In this document: positions 50,726 through 58,752 of the stretch, piece after piece
Layout of the letters: every line of letters begins with the position of its first letter
Numbering within the stretch: position 1 is the first letter of the stretch
Made by a program: the position numbers and the translations under genes
Notes under the pieces: model-generated
Told to the model about the DNA's origin: nothing
Seen by the model: only the letters and a program-made list of their open reading frames with translations
Databases searched by the model: none
Assembly: GCA_017960905.1 (NCBI GenBank)
Contig: JAGCYH010000054.1
Span: 1-58,752 of the forward strand
DNA from: Bacteroidales bacterium
GTDB lineage: Bacteria > Bacteroidota > Bacteroidia > Bacteroidales > Marinilabiliaceae
Direction of reading: 5' to 3'
DNA length: 58,752 nucleotides

Positions 50726-51017
50726 AGATTAATTGTTTGTCTTTGTTTGCTGTCTTAGCAATCAGAGGGCGCATAGTGCCATCCTCTACTAGGTCTATGT
50801 CGCGTCCGAGTTGTTCTTTCAGCTCTCGCCACATGCGTGCGTAGGTGAACAATCCGATAGGTGTGTTATGGTCGAACTCCACAAGGATGTCTACATCGCT
50901 GTCGGGGCGTTCCTCTCCGCGGGCGTATGAGCCAAATATCCATGCTTTCAAGACTGGTTGTGTCTTGAAATACTCGGCTATTATCGATTTCATCTCTTGT
51001 GTGGTCAGACTATTCAT
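50709..51017 (-). CDS. MNT-type nucleotidyltransferase (antitoxin, partner lost)
   Basis: A 102-residue minimal nucleotidyltransferase; the ATG at 51017 (MNSLTTQEM) is chosen over an upstream one that adds a basic stretch unlike the family. The active-site motif is WIFGSYARGEERPDSDVDILVEF, where the GSYARG turn and the two aspartates are intact; RDIDLVED is the third acidic site. It is the antitoxin partner of the DUF86 remnant that follows, an arrangement known from HepT/MntA pairs. The antitoxin looks functional; its target gene does not. Confidence 0.88.
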   Translation of the reverse strand: MNSLTTQEMKSIIAEYFKTQPVLKAWIFGSYARGEERPDSDVDILVEFDHNTPIGLFTYARMWRELKEQLGRDIDLVEDGTMRPLIAKTANKDKQLIYERAV

Positions 51018-51083
51018 AATCTCTTTTTTCTTTTTTACAAAAAAACTTGTTTCGCAAAAATTTTTCAAAAATTTTTCTTTCTG

Positions 51084-51116
51084 TTTGTTGTTTCTTGAAA
51101 AAATAATCTACTTTTG
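51084..51116 (+). promoter_or_regulatory. Promoter of the giant surface protein gene
   Basis: TTTG (51084-51087) is followed after 21 bases by TACTTTTG (51109-51116). A leader of about 80 bases with the A/T-rich stretch TTATTAACTAATTAATTTTAA precedes the ATG at 51200. Confidence 0.65.
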
Positions 51117-51199
51117 CGCCGTGTTTGAGTTTTAGGCAATCCCTTTTTGCAAGGAACCGTAACACACTAATTATTAACTAATTAATTTTAATTATCAAA

Positions 51200-52537
51200 A
51201 TGAAGAATTATCATTTTTTGCAGATTTTACATCTGTGGGGTAAGTTAAAACATTCGTTAATTTGCCTTCTGGCTGTTTTTCTCTCTTTTTCCTATGTCGG
51301 TAAGGCAGCCGCGGCAACTGACCAGGCGTACGCCTTCTTATCGGATGATAAGAAAACACTCACATTCTACTATGATGACCAGAAAGACTCACGTACAGGC
51401 GGCACTCCATTCAGTTTGTATACGGGTACGAATACTCCATCGTGGTTGTCTTCAGCAAAGTCAACTGTAGAAAAAGTTGTTTTTGCTGATACTTTTGGTA
51501 ATGATGACAATAAGCCCAAATCATGTTACATGTGGTTTAGTAGTTTCGAAAACTTGGAAGATATAGTAGGTATCGCCAATCTGCACACCGACAACGTTAT
51601 CTACATGTCACAGATGTTCTATGGTTGTAAGAAACTCACAACAAATTTGGACCTTAGCACATTCAACACAGCTAGTGTTACCAGTATGAACTCTATGTTT
51701 GGCGACTGTGAAAAACTTACAGACTTAAATGTCAGTGGGTGGGCTAATAGCCAAGTAACGTCCATGAATAGTATGTTTAAGAATTGCAAAGCCCTTAAAA
51801 ATTTGAATATCAGTGGGTTTAAAACCCCATCTATAAAGGATGCTGGTTTGTCCCAAATGTTCCAGAGTTGTGAAGCCCTTACCGATTTGGATTTAAGTGA
51901 GTTCAACACTTCTCAATGTACTTCTATGTCAAATATGTTTCGTTTTTGCGACAACCTGAAAACTTTGAATTTGACAGGTTTCAATACCGCTAATGTCACA
52001 AATATGTCATACATGTTTGCCAGTTGCCGCAGCCTCAAAGAAATTAAATGCTCCTCGTTCGACACTAAGAAAGTCACAACCTTCGAGGGTATGTTTGTTG
52101 GGTGCAAGGCTGTACAAAAATTAGACCTTAGCAATTTTAACTCAACATGTGCTCAAACTTTAAAAGCTATGTTTGAAGACTGTGATGCCCTTACTGAAAT
52201 CAAGTTTTCATCTGATTTTACTGCCGAAAACGTTACTGATATGCGAAGCATGTTTTACTCATGTAATTCGCTTACTTACTTGGACTTGTCTCATTTCAAA
52301 ACATCAAGTGTTCAGAATATGGGAGGAGTACCAAATTCATCAGAGGGTAGTGGTATGTTCAGAGGTTGTGAAAACCTGGTATGGCTCGATTTGAGCAATT
52401 TCGACGTAAGCAACGTTGGAGATATGAGATACATATTCAGTGATTGCGGAAAGCTAACCACTATCTTTGTTTCTGCTGATTGGACTTTTGCATTGGGTGG
52501 AAGGTTTAATTACTTCTTTACAAATTGCAAGAAATAA
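51200..52537 (+). CDS. BspA-like (DUF285) surface protein, N-terminal part (frameshifted)
   Basis: A 445-residue product with a long signal-like N-terminus (hydrophobic core about 19-35), a small beta module starting QAYAFLSDDKKTLTFYYD, and about eleven DUF285 repeats of the form MF..C..L..LDLS.F.T. The last repeat ends at FTNCKK followed by TAA. In the two later modules of the neighbouring frame the same place reads NC or GC, then a short stretch, then IIGDKG or ILGDKG. Here the matching EIIGG lies one base out of frame, directly in the overlapping downstream sequence. This is therefore the 5' end of one gene continued at 52525. Nothing resembling a T9SS tail is present in this part. Confidence 0.85.
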   Translation: MKNYHFLQILHLWGKLKHSLICLLAVFLSFSYVGKAAAATDQAYAFLSDDKKTLTFYYDDQKDSRTGGTPFSLYTGTNTPSWLSSAKSTVEKVVFADTFGNDDNKPKSCYMWFSSFENLEDIVGIANLHTDNVIYMSQMFYGCKKLTTNLDLSTFNTASVTSMNSMFGDCEKLTDLNVSGWANSQVTSMNSMFKNCKALKNLNISGFKTPSIKDAGLSQMFQSCEALTDLDLSEFNTSQCTSMSNMFRFCDNLKTLNLTGFNTANVTNMSYMFASCRSLKEIKCSSFDTKKVTTFEGMFVGCKAVQKLDLSNFNSTCAQTLKAMFEDCDALTEIKFSSDFTAENVTDMRSMFYSCNSLTYLDLSHFKTSSVQNMGGVPNSSEGSGMFRGCENLVWLDLSNFDVSNVGDMRYIFSDCGKLTTIFVSADWTFALGGRFNYFFTNCKK

Positions 52538-55500
52538 TCGGTGGAGAAGGTTCCGGATTTCAGGATGTTTCAAATGTATGGGCTCGTATTGATAAGGGTG
52601 TAAGTACAGGAACAAAAGGTTACTTCACAAAAACAGGCAATTTCAAGGTCTTCTATGAACTAAATGGCGGTACAAATGATGCCAGAAATCCGTCCGAATT
52701 TGCAAAATATACTACTGCTGATATAACTATTTATCCACCCACAAGAGACGGTTACAAGTTTTTGGGCTGGAAAGGTTCATCTGCAACCGGCTTGTCGTCT
52801 ACCACTCCAACAACAGATGTGAAAATTGCCAAAGGTAGTGGTGGTCACCGCATATATACCGCATCTTGGGGAAAAATATACAAGTTGTCTTTCGACCTTA
52901 ACGGTGGTACTGGTACATTCCCTGATATTGAAGAAGCAGAAGGAACTGATATATCCACTATAGTTGCTCCTTTAAATAATGGTACAAATATTCCAACAAA
53001 AACTTACTACGATTTTGCTGGTTGGGGTGAAAACATCCCAACTACAATGCCAAGCGGAAACAAGAAGTTTACTGCAAAATATACACCCACTGTGTATACT
53101 ATCACCTATGACCTTAATGGTGGAGCGTTGTCCGGTTCATTAAATCCTACTTCATACACTTATGAATCAGAAACATTTACTCTTAATAATCCTAACAGAA
53201 GTGGTTACACGTTTACTGGTTGGTCGGGCACCCCAAATACTGGGTTGACCGGAAATGATAACATGACCGTAACGATACCTAAGGGTAGCTATGGTGACCG
53301 CAAGTACACTGCTAATTGGGAGAAAACACAAGAGGCGTATGTATTGTTGTCGGATGATGGCGAAACGCTTACATTCTATTACGACAAGAACCGCCTTACA
53401 TACAATCCAGCTAAAACAGGATTTGTTGAACCCGGTTCTGGTTCTGCAGATCCTCAGTATAATGGTTTGGGTCGTGGCACTGTCAAAAAAGTAGTATTCG
53501 ATTCCTCTTTCGATTCGTACCGGCCAACAACTTGTAGTAATTGGTTTAATGGTTATGGCAAACTTGAAACTATAGATAACATTAAATACTTGCATACCGA
53601 TAAAGTCTGGAGCATGTTGAGTATGTTCCAAGACTGTAGTGCTATTACTTCGTTGGACCTCAGCAGTTTTAATACTTCAGAAGTTACCAAAATGGAGAAC
53701 ATGTTTCTTCGTTGCCAAGCTCTAAAAACATTAAATGTAAGCGGATGGACTAACGATAAGGTTACCAACATGAAGAAAATGTTTAGTGCCTGTACGAGCC
53801 TCGCCAATCTGAATCTGACAGGGTTCAAAACACCTGAGGTTACTTCGATGGACTATATGTTCTCCTCATGTGAGAAAATCAAAGTATTGGATGTAAGTGG
53901 GTTCAATACGGCCAAGGTTACTTCGATGATTCAAATGTTTTATGATTGTCAGGATCTTGAAACGTTAGATATCAGCAATTTCGATGTATCAAGTGTCGAA
54001 GACATGCGCGTCATGTTTAATAGTTGTTATAGTCTCACGACTATATTAGTATCAGCTGATTGGACAAAGCCGGGAGCAACAAGCAGTAGTAATATGTTTA
54101 AAGGTTGCTATAGTATACTTGGCGACAAAGGCACACAATATGACGAAAACTATATAGATAAAAGCCGCGCCATCATCGATGGCGGTACGGCAACGCCCGG
54201 CTATTTCACCACCGGCAAATACAAGATTTTCTACAACGGCATCGACGACGACGATGCCACATTCGACACCTATCCGGGTGCTATAACCGAGTTCCGCAAC
54301 GAATCAATTACTCTGCCAGAGCCGACCAAAGACGGCTACGAGTTCGTTGGTTGGACTGGCAAGACCCTCAACGGTCAAACTGTAAAAACAGTAACCATAT
54401 CGGCTACCGACAAAGGCAATCGAATCTATAAAGCCAACTGGAAAGCCAAAGAGTCTTACGTAGAGCTCTCGACCGATGGCACAACCCTCACCTTCTACTA
54501 CGATACTCAGAAATCGACCAGAAAAGGTACAAAGTACGACTTTGAATATAAGTTTATATCAGGCGGTTCTGGCTATTATGCGCCTAAGTGGTATTCTACA
54601 AGTGCTTCTACCCGCAAGAAGATTACCAAAGTGGTTTTCGACTCGTCGTTCGACGATTACCGCCCAGAAAGATGCGACCGTTGGTTTTACCAGCTTCCAA
54701 ACCTGACCACAATCGAAGGATGGCAGTATCTGCACACCGACAATGCAACCTTAATGACATCGATGTTCAATGGCTGTAACAGCCTTTCTGCAATAGACTT
54801 GTCGTATTTCAACACCGCCAAAGTTACCGATATGGGCTATATGTTCCAAGATTGCAAAACGATTACTAGTCTGACGTTCCCAAATACATTCACAACCGAC
54901 AAAGTAACGGATATGGTATATATGTTTTCTGGTTGCGAGAAATTGGGTGCGTTGGATTTGTCGGGTTTCAATACCGCGGAGGTTACAGGTATGAGTATGA
55001 TGTTCAATGGTTGTAAAAAACTTACAAGCCTGAATATTAGTAGTTTTAATACAGCAAAAGTTACATCAATGTGGAAGATGTTCTATGATTGTAGCATTAT
55101 TGAAAACATCACACTGCCAACCACTTTCACATCTGATGCACTTGAAAACACTGCTGGTATGTTTGGTAACTGTGAAAAACTCAAAAGCATTGTTTTCCCT
55201 GCAGGCTTCACTACAGAAAATGTCCAATATATGGGCGGATACCTGACCGGTATGTTTTATTATTGCAAAGCACTCACAAGTCTCGACCTAAGCAAATTCA
55301 ATACATCGAAGGTTGAGGATATGTCAATGATGTTCTCTGGTTGCTTTGCATTGCAAACTTTGACTATCGACAATACCAAGTTTGTAACCACAAATGTTAC
55401 CGGTTTCCGAGCTATGTTTCAAAATTGTCAAAAACTTGAATCAATTCCCATTGTATTCAACGCTAATGCGTCAGGTACGCTGGAAAGCATGTTCTCTAGT

Positions 55501-56199
55501 TGCAAAGAAATCGAAACGTTGGATTTATCCAATTTCGATACAGAGAATGTAACAAGTATGGAAGCCATGTTCTCCAATTGTACCAAACTCAAAAGTCTCG
55601 ACCTTAGCTCTTTCAATACTTCGAAAGTAACCACAATGGAAGAAATGTTTTATAATGACCCGAACCTCGAATGGCTTGATTTGAGGGGATTCGATGTCAG
55701 CCAGGTTGAAAATGTTGAGTATATGTTCAAAGACTGCAAGAGACTCACTACAATACTGGTGGGAAGCGATTGGGACGAATTGCCTACTGTTACTATGTAT
55801 GGCAACGACAAAGAAATGTTCTATAATTGTGAGGAAATCATTGGTGATAAAGGCACTACTTATAATTATGTTGCCGGAGCTTCTTATTATATCAACAAAT
55901 CACGCGCCCGTATCGACCAAGGCAAAGGCCCGAAAGCAGGTTACCTGACTGTAGGCAGTTACAAGATACTCTACGATCTCGACGGCGGCGTAAACAACCC
56001 CGCCAATCCCGATCATTTCGACTTGAATCTTTCAACAGACATAACACTCAATGAGCCAACCAATGACGGCTATGTGTTTGTTGGCTGGACCGGCGGTCCG
56101 TGTTCGGGTATATCGGCCGATGTGCCCGTAAAGAATGTAACAATTCCCGCCGGCAGCCGTGGCAACCGAGAATATACCGCTCATTGGACTAAAATATAC
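51320..56199 (+). repeat. Three-fold repeated surface module (beta cap + DUF285 repeats + InlB-like)
   Basis: The same order of parts occurs three times: a cap with L..D..TLTFYYD (near 51325, 53335 and 54455), a block of DUF285 repeats, a short linker of the form GDKGT..Y..(Y)I(D/N)KSRA.ID (first copy diverged as IIGGEGS...WARIDKG), a GYFT or GYLT strand, and one or more InlB-type repeats. Module borders are approximate. The first module has about 11 repeat units, the second 7, the third 14. Confidence 0.75.
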
Positions 56200-58368
56200 A
56201 CTCTTAAGTTCGACACCAACGGCGGTTCTGATGTCTCTGTGCCAATAGTTGAAGCCGCTGGCGCGGACATATCTGCTATAACAGCATCGATTAAAGATGG
56301 ATCTAACAGCACCACAAAACTTGGCTACGACTTTACAGGTTGGGATGCTGAAGTTCCTCTCGTAATGCCCGATCACGATATGACTATCACAGCGCTGTGG
56401 ACACCAGTAAATTATACTATAACGATTGATTACGCCGATGGTAATATGCCGGCAGGCAAGACAAATCCTGCAACATATACCATCGAGACGCCAACATTCA
56501 CCCTCCAACAACCAGTGAAAACCGGCCACACCTTTGCGGGGTGGGATACAGGTAAAGGCGTTGACCCCGATGGTGAAATAGCCCAAGGCACATACGGCAA
56601 CATAGCATACACAGCCACATGGCAAATTAACGAATATACAATTACTATCGACCCTGCAAATGGTGATGCACCAACCACAATCAAGCAGGAATACGACACC
56701 GACATCACTGCAACACTTCCCACGCCTACCAGAGAGCACTACGTGCTCACAGGTTGGAGCGGTGAGATACCGGCCAAGATGCCTGCCTACAACATGACCA
56801 TCAGCGCACAGTGGCTGGGCAACACCCACACCATTACCTTCGACACCGACGGCGGCTCGGCCATCGACAAGATGACCCTCCACTACGCCGACGACATCAC
56901 TGCGCCCGCCAACCCGACTAAGACCGGCTACGACTTCAAGGGCTGGGACAAGACCATACCGGCTACCATGCCCGATGAAGACCTCGCCTTCAAGGCTCAA
57001 TGGGAAGTACGCAAATACACCATTACCTTCACCGACGAGGACGGCAACGACCTCGGCTCGGTAACCGACGAATACGGCAAACCAGTGCCCGCCCCGGCCG
57101 ACCCGACTCGCGAAGGCTACGACTTCGTTTCGTGGGATGTTGACTTCCCGATGCCTATGCCGGCCGAAGATGTTACTGTGAAGGCTATCTGGAAGATACG
57201 CACTCACACCATTACCTTCGACACTAAGGGCGGAACTGAGATAAAAGCCATAACGCAGGACTACGGCACGGCAATAGCCGCACCGCAGAATCCTGAGAAA
57301 GAGGGACATACCTTCACCGCATGGGATAAGACCATACCAGCCACCATGCCCGACGAGGACCTGACCATCACTGCGCAGTGGAAGGTCAACCAGTACACGC
57401 TGACCTTCAAGGACAGCGACGGCAACGTGATAGCCGCCATCACCGACGACTTCGGCGCGCCGATAACCGCGCCGGCCGACCCGGTGCGCAAGGGCTTCAC
57501 ATTCCTCGGCTGGGATAAGGCTATCCCAGCCACCATGCCCGCCGACGAGGCTGAGCTCACCATAACAGCGCAATGGCGCGACGACCGCCAGCAGATTGTC
57601 GTTGAAGTGGGCAGCAACTTCAACTTCCCCAACGACGCCGCACGCTACTGCGACGGTACCGAGACTTCGCTCGCCATTGACTATAAGCCAGTTACGGGCA
57701 CAGCAACCGACTACAGCCTCACATTCGAGGGCGGCGCTCTGCCTTCGCAGAGCGGACAGCTCACAGGCGGCTCTATAACAGTAGAGATACCCGAAACGAC
57801 AGAGCGCGGTGAGTTCCGCGGCTCGCTCGTCTTCACCGGCGACGCCGACCTCACACGACCGTCGGAGACATACATAGTGACAATCAAAGTCGACGCGCCG
57901 CGCAAAGTGGCCGTGCAGCTCTACACCGACGTGCTCATTGCCGACAACCACGACAACCTCTACACCGCCTACCAGTGGCTGTGCGACGGCAGCGAGCTGA
58001 CGGGCGAGACACAGCAGTACTACACCTCGCAGTCGCTCGGTGGAACGTACGTGGTACGCGTCACCGACCGCAACGGCGACACATACAACTCGTGCCCGCT
58101 CGTGATAGGCGTAGCGCAACCCACAGTAAGCCAGTCGGTTAAGATTTACCCCAACCCGACAAAGGCCGAAGAGCGCTTCACCGTTGAGATTGACGGCTAC
58201 GATGAGTCGAAGTCGTACAACCTGCTCATCTACAGCACCAATGGTACACTCGTGAAACAGATACAGGGCGCCTCGCAGCAGACCTCGCTCACTCTGCCTC
58301 ACGGCAACTACACCGGCTCGGTAATCAGCGAAGGCCAGAAGAGCGGATTCAAACTGATTGTTAAATAA
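52525..58368 (+). CDS. BspA-like/InlB-repeat T9SS-secreted surface protein, main part
   Basis: A frame of 1947 residues that opens only with a TTG inside the preceding frame, has no signal peptide and no promoter, so it is the continuation of the gene starting at 51200. It holds the end of module 1, modules 2 and 3 (from about residues 268 and 642), some eight to nine InlB/Flg_new repeats (about 1145-1685) with phrases such as GYDFKGWDKTIPATMP, an Ig-like region, and a C-terminal T9SS type A sorting domain from about 1870 (SVKIYPNPTKAEERFTVEI, ending GFKLIVK). The whole protein would have about 2389 residues and be anchored on the cell surface. Confidence 0.88.
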   Translation: MQEIIGGEGSGFQDVSNVWARIDKGVSTGTKGYFTKTGNFKVFYELNGGTNDARNPSEFAKYTTADITIYPPTRDGYKFLGWKGSSATGLSSTTPTTDVKIAKGSGGHRIYTASWGKIYKLSFDLNGGTGTFPDIEEAEGTDISTIVAPLNNGTNIPTKTYYDFAGWGENIPTTMPSGNKKFTAKYTPTVYTITYDLNGGALSGSLNPTSYTYESETFTLNNPNRSGYTFTGWSGTPNTGLTGNDNMTVTIPKGSYGDRKYTANWEKTQEAYVLLSDDGETLTFYYDKNRLTYNPAKTGFVEPGSGSADPQYNGLGRGTVKKVVFDSSFDSYRPTTCSNWFNGYGKLETIDNIKYLHTDKVWSMLSMFQDCSAITSLDLSSFNTSEVTKMENMFLRCQALKTLNVSGWTNDKVTNMKKMFSACTSLANLNLTGFKTPEVTSMDYMFSSCEKIKVLDVSGFNTAKVTSMIQMFYDCQDLETLDISNFDVSSVEDMRVMFNSCYSLTTILVSADWTKPGATSSSNMFKGCYSILGDKGTQYDENYIDKSRAIIDGGTATPGYFTTGKYKIFYNGIDDDDATFDTYPGAITEFRNESITLPEPTKDGYEFVGWTGKTLNGQTVKTVTISATDKGNRIYKANWKAKESYVELSTDGTTLTFYYDTQKSTRKGTKYDFEYKFISGGSGYYAPKWYSTSASTRKKITKVVFDSSFDDYRPERCDRWFYQLPNLTTIEGWQYLHTDNATLMTSMFNGCNSLSAIDLSYFNTAKVTDMGYMFQDCKTITSLTFPNTFTTDKVTDMVYMFSGCEKLGALDLSGFNTAEVTGMSMMFNGCKKLTSLNISSFNTAKVTSMWKMFYDCSIIENITLPTTFTSDALENTAGMFGNCEKLKSIVFPAGFTTENVQYMGGYLTGMFYYCKALTSLDLSKFNTSKVEDMSMMFSGCFALQTLTIDNTKFVTTNVTGFRAMFQNCQKLESIPIVFNANASGTLESMFSSCKEIETLDLSNFDTENVTSMEAMFSNCTKLKSLDLSSFNTSKVTTMEEMFYNDPNLEWLDLRGFDVSQVENVEYMFKDCKRLTTILVGSDWDELPTVTMYGNDKEMFYNCEEIIGDKGTTYNYVAGASYYINKSRARIDQGKGPKAGYLTVGSYKILYDLDGGVNNPANPDHFDLNLSTDITLNEPTNDGYVFVGWTGGPCSGISADVPVKNVTIPAGSRGNREYTAHWTKIYTLKFDTNGGSDVSVPIVEAAGADISAITASIKDGSNSTTKLGYDFTGWDAEVPLVMPDHDMTITALWTPVNYTITIDYADGNMPAGKTNPATYTIETPTFTLQQPVKTGHTFAGWDTGKGVDPDGEIAQGTYGNIAYTATWQINEYTITIDPANGDAPTTIKQEYDTDITATLPTPTREHYVLTGWSGEIPAKMPAYNMTISAQWLGNTHTITFDTDGGSAIDKMTLHYADDITAPANPTKTGYDFKGWDKTIPATMPDEDLAFKAQWEVRKYTITFTDEDGNDLGSVTDEYGKPVPAPADPTREGYDFVSWDVDFPMPMPAEDVTVKAIWKIRTHTITFDTKGGTEIKAITQDYGTAIAAPQNPEKEGHTFTAWDKTIPATMPDEDLTITAQWKVNQYTLTFKDSDGNVIAAITDDFGAPITAPADPVRKGFTFLGWDKAIPATMPADEAELTITAQWRDDRQQIVVEVGSNFNFPNDAARYCDGTETSLAIDYKPVTGTATDYSLTFEGGALPSQSGQLTGGSITVEIPETTERGEFRGSLVFTGDADLTRPSETYIVTIKVDAPRKVAVQLYTDVLIADNHDNLYTAYQWLCDGSELTGETQQYYTSQSLGGTYVVRVTDRNGDTYNSCPLVIGVAQPTVSQSVKIYPNPTKAEERFTVEIDGYDESKSYNLLIYSTNGTLVKQIQGASQQTSLTLPHGNYTGSVISEGQKSGFKLIVK
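55965..57580 (+). repeat. Tandem InlB B-type (Flg_new) repeats
   Basis: Repeated units of about 65-75 residues share YTITFDT.GG, an acidic or polar turn, (A/D)P..P...G(Y/H)(D/T)F.GWD, and IPATMP..D.(T)I.A.W. The DNA of the last five units is more GC-rich and more alike than the first, suggesting recent duplication or conversion. Confidence 0.8.
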
Positions 58369-58414
58369 CAGAGAACAAACACATTAAATAACTGACAAAT
58401 AAACAGAAAAGATT

Positions 58415-58752
58415 ATGACACTTAGAGATATAACTGCCGCACTGGCACTCGCACTCGCAACAACAACCCTTTCGGCGCAAAGCGCCGAAAGCCAGCCGGC
58501 AGACGACACGACACAAGAGACCGACTCGCTGCCAGTAAACGCCTGCCACAAAGGGCATTACGTATTGTTCAACCTCGGCGGCGGCCTTCACAACACCGCC
58601 TTCTCGGTGAGCGACAACGGAACAAAGAAAGCGGGCTTCGGCTTCGGCGTGAGCGCCGGCTACCGCTACTTCTTCAAAGAGAACTGGGGCGTGGGCGTGG
58701 GCCTGGGCTTCAACACCTTCAGCGGCACGGCGAAGCTCAACTACCTGCAGAG
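58415..58752 (+). CDS. Outer-membrane beta-barrel protein, partial
   Basis: The frame starts MTLRDITAALALALATTTL with a signal peptide ending LSAQS, followed by an acidic linker (ADDTTQETDSLPV) and the first barrel strands (YVLFNLGGGLHNTAF, GFGFGVSAGYRYFFKENWG). It runs off the window after 112 codons. It lies 46 bases after the surface protein gene and may be co-transcribed, perhaps acting as an outer-membrane partner. Confidence 0.8.
   Translation, partial: MTLRDITAALALALATTTLSAQSAESQPADDTTQETDSLPVNACHKGHYVLFNLGGGLHNTAFSVSDNGTKKAGFGFGVSAGYRYFFKENWGVGVGLGFNTFSGTAKLNYLQ

Noticed and set aside
52525..52540. Programmed -1 ribosomal frameshift in the giant gene
   Set aside because: The bases around AAG AAA TAA are not a canonical X XXY YYZ slippery heptamer and no strong downstream stem was noticed, so a mutation or sequencing error is the simpler reading; it is not excluded.
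56032..58302. A 756-codon minus-strand frame opposite the InlB repeats
   Set aside because: It mirrors the repetitive GC-rich coding strand, has no promoter and a repetitive Val/Gly/Arg-rich translation; it is an antisense shadow.
1..58752. CRISPR arrays, tRNA genes, insertion sequences or prophage
   Set aside because: No regularly spaced direct repeats, no cloverleaf in the intergenic gaps and no transposase or integrase were found; the only periodic repeats are those coding for DUF285 and InlB units.

Overview
The window reads as a stretch of chromosome from a member of the Bacteroidales (phylum Bacteroidota). The evidence is family content: type III glutamine synthetase, BACON-domain and M64 peptidase lipoproteins, a PD40/SPOR envelope protein, an HECLGH-type dipeptidyl peptidase III, DUF1846, a BlaI/M56-TonB pair, and a giant BspA-like surface protein with a type IX secretion (T9SS) C-terminal tail. 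Promoters also fit the phylum, with -7 elements of the form TAnnTTTG, sometimes with TTTG about 19-21 bases upstream. Strong Shine-Dalgarno sequences are not evident. I cannot name the genus.

Layout. 1-136: 3' end of a 5S rRNA gene and a strong terminator, so an rRNA operon ends here. 220-4187: a BASS-type transporter with a small membrane protein, a sugar-nucleotide-epimerase-like reductase, RNase HII, and a glutaminyl-cyclase-like M28 lipoprotein. 4320-10039: flavodiiron protein, PfkB kinase, BACON/M64 peptidase lipoprotein and a large membrane-anchored surface protein. 10156-15269: GlnN, an outer-membrane barrel protein, a hicBA toxin-antitoxin pair, an acidic coiled-coil secreted protein, and BioD. 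15334-19707: TamB. 19773-23303: a compact operon of TsaD, PqqD-like protein, HPr-kinase-like protein, S24/S26 peptidase and a metallo-beta-lactamase-fold lipoprotein. 23384-27549: an operon of an LptF/G-type permease, a hemerythrin protein, a LuxR-type regulator with a degenerate receiver, and an ABC exporter.

27584-40928 is mostly housekeeping: YraN, DUF1846, malate dehydrogenase, cation diffusion facilitator, DPP III, aminotransferase, an ABCG-like fused transporter, a membrane-anchored nuclease, PyrE, an SRPBCC protein and a small membrane protein. 41084-43059 is a BlaI-type repressor with an M56/TonB membrane protease, preceded by two palindromes 21 bp apart. 43147-49426 (minus strand) holds a TGS/uridine-kinase-like protein, Tex, a GNAT acetyltransferase and a TPR/PD40/SPOR protein. 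49565-51017 holds two neighbouring MNT/HEPN toxin-antitoxin modules. In both, the nucleotidyltransferase is intact while the HEPN partner is broken. 51200-58368 is a giant BspA-like/InlB-repeat T9SS surface protein split by an apparent one-base frameshift, followed by a partial outer-membrane barrel gene at the right edge.

Main points of interest: (1) the PqqD/HPr-kinase/S26-peptidase cassette with no visible precursor peptide; (2) the frameshifted, three-module surface protein; (3) two adjacent MNT/HEPN systems that each lost only the HEPN toxin; (4) the hemerythrin plus receiver-less LuxR unit coupled to an ABC exporter behind a dyad-bearing promoter; (5) two related copies of an OMP-gene 3' end with terminator flanking hicBA; (6) the BlaI double operator. 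None is proven to be a new system; (1) and (4) are the best candidates.
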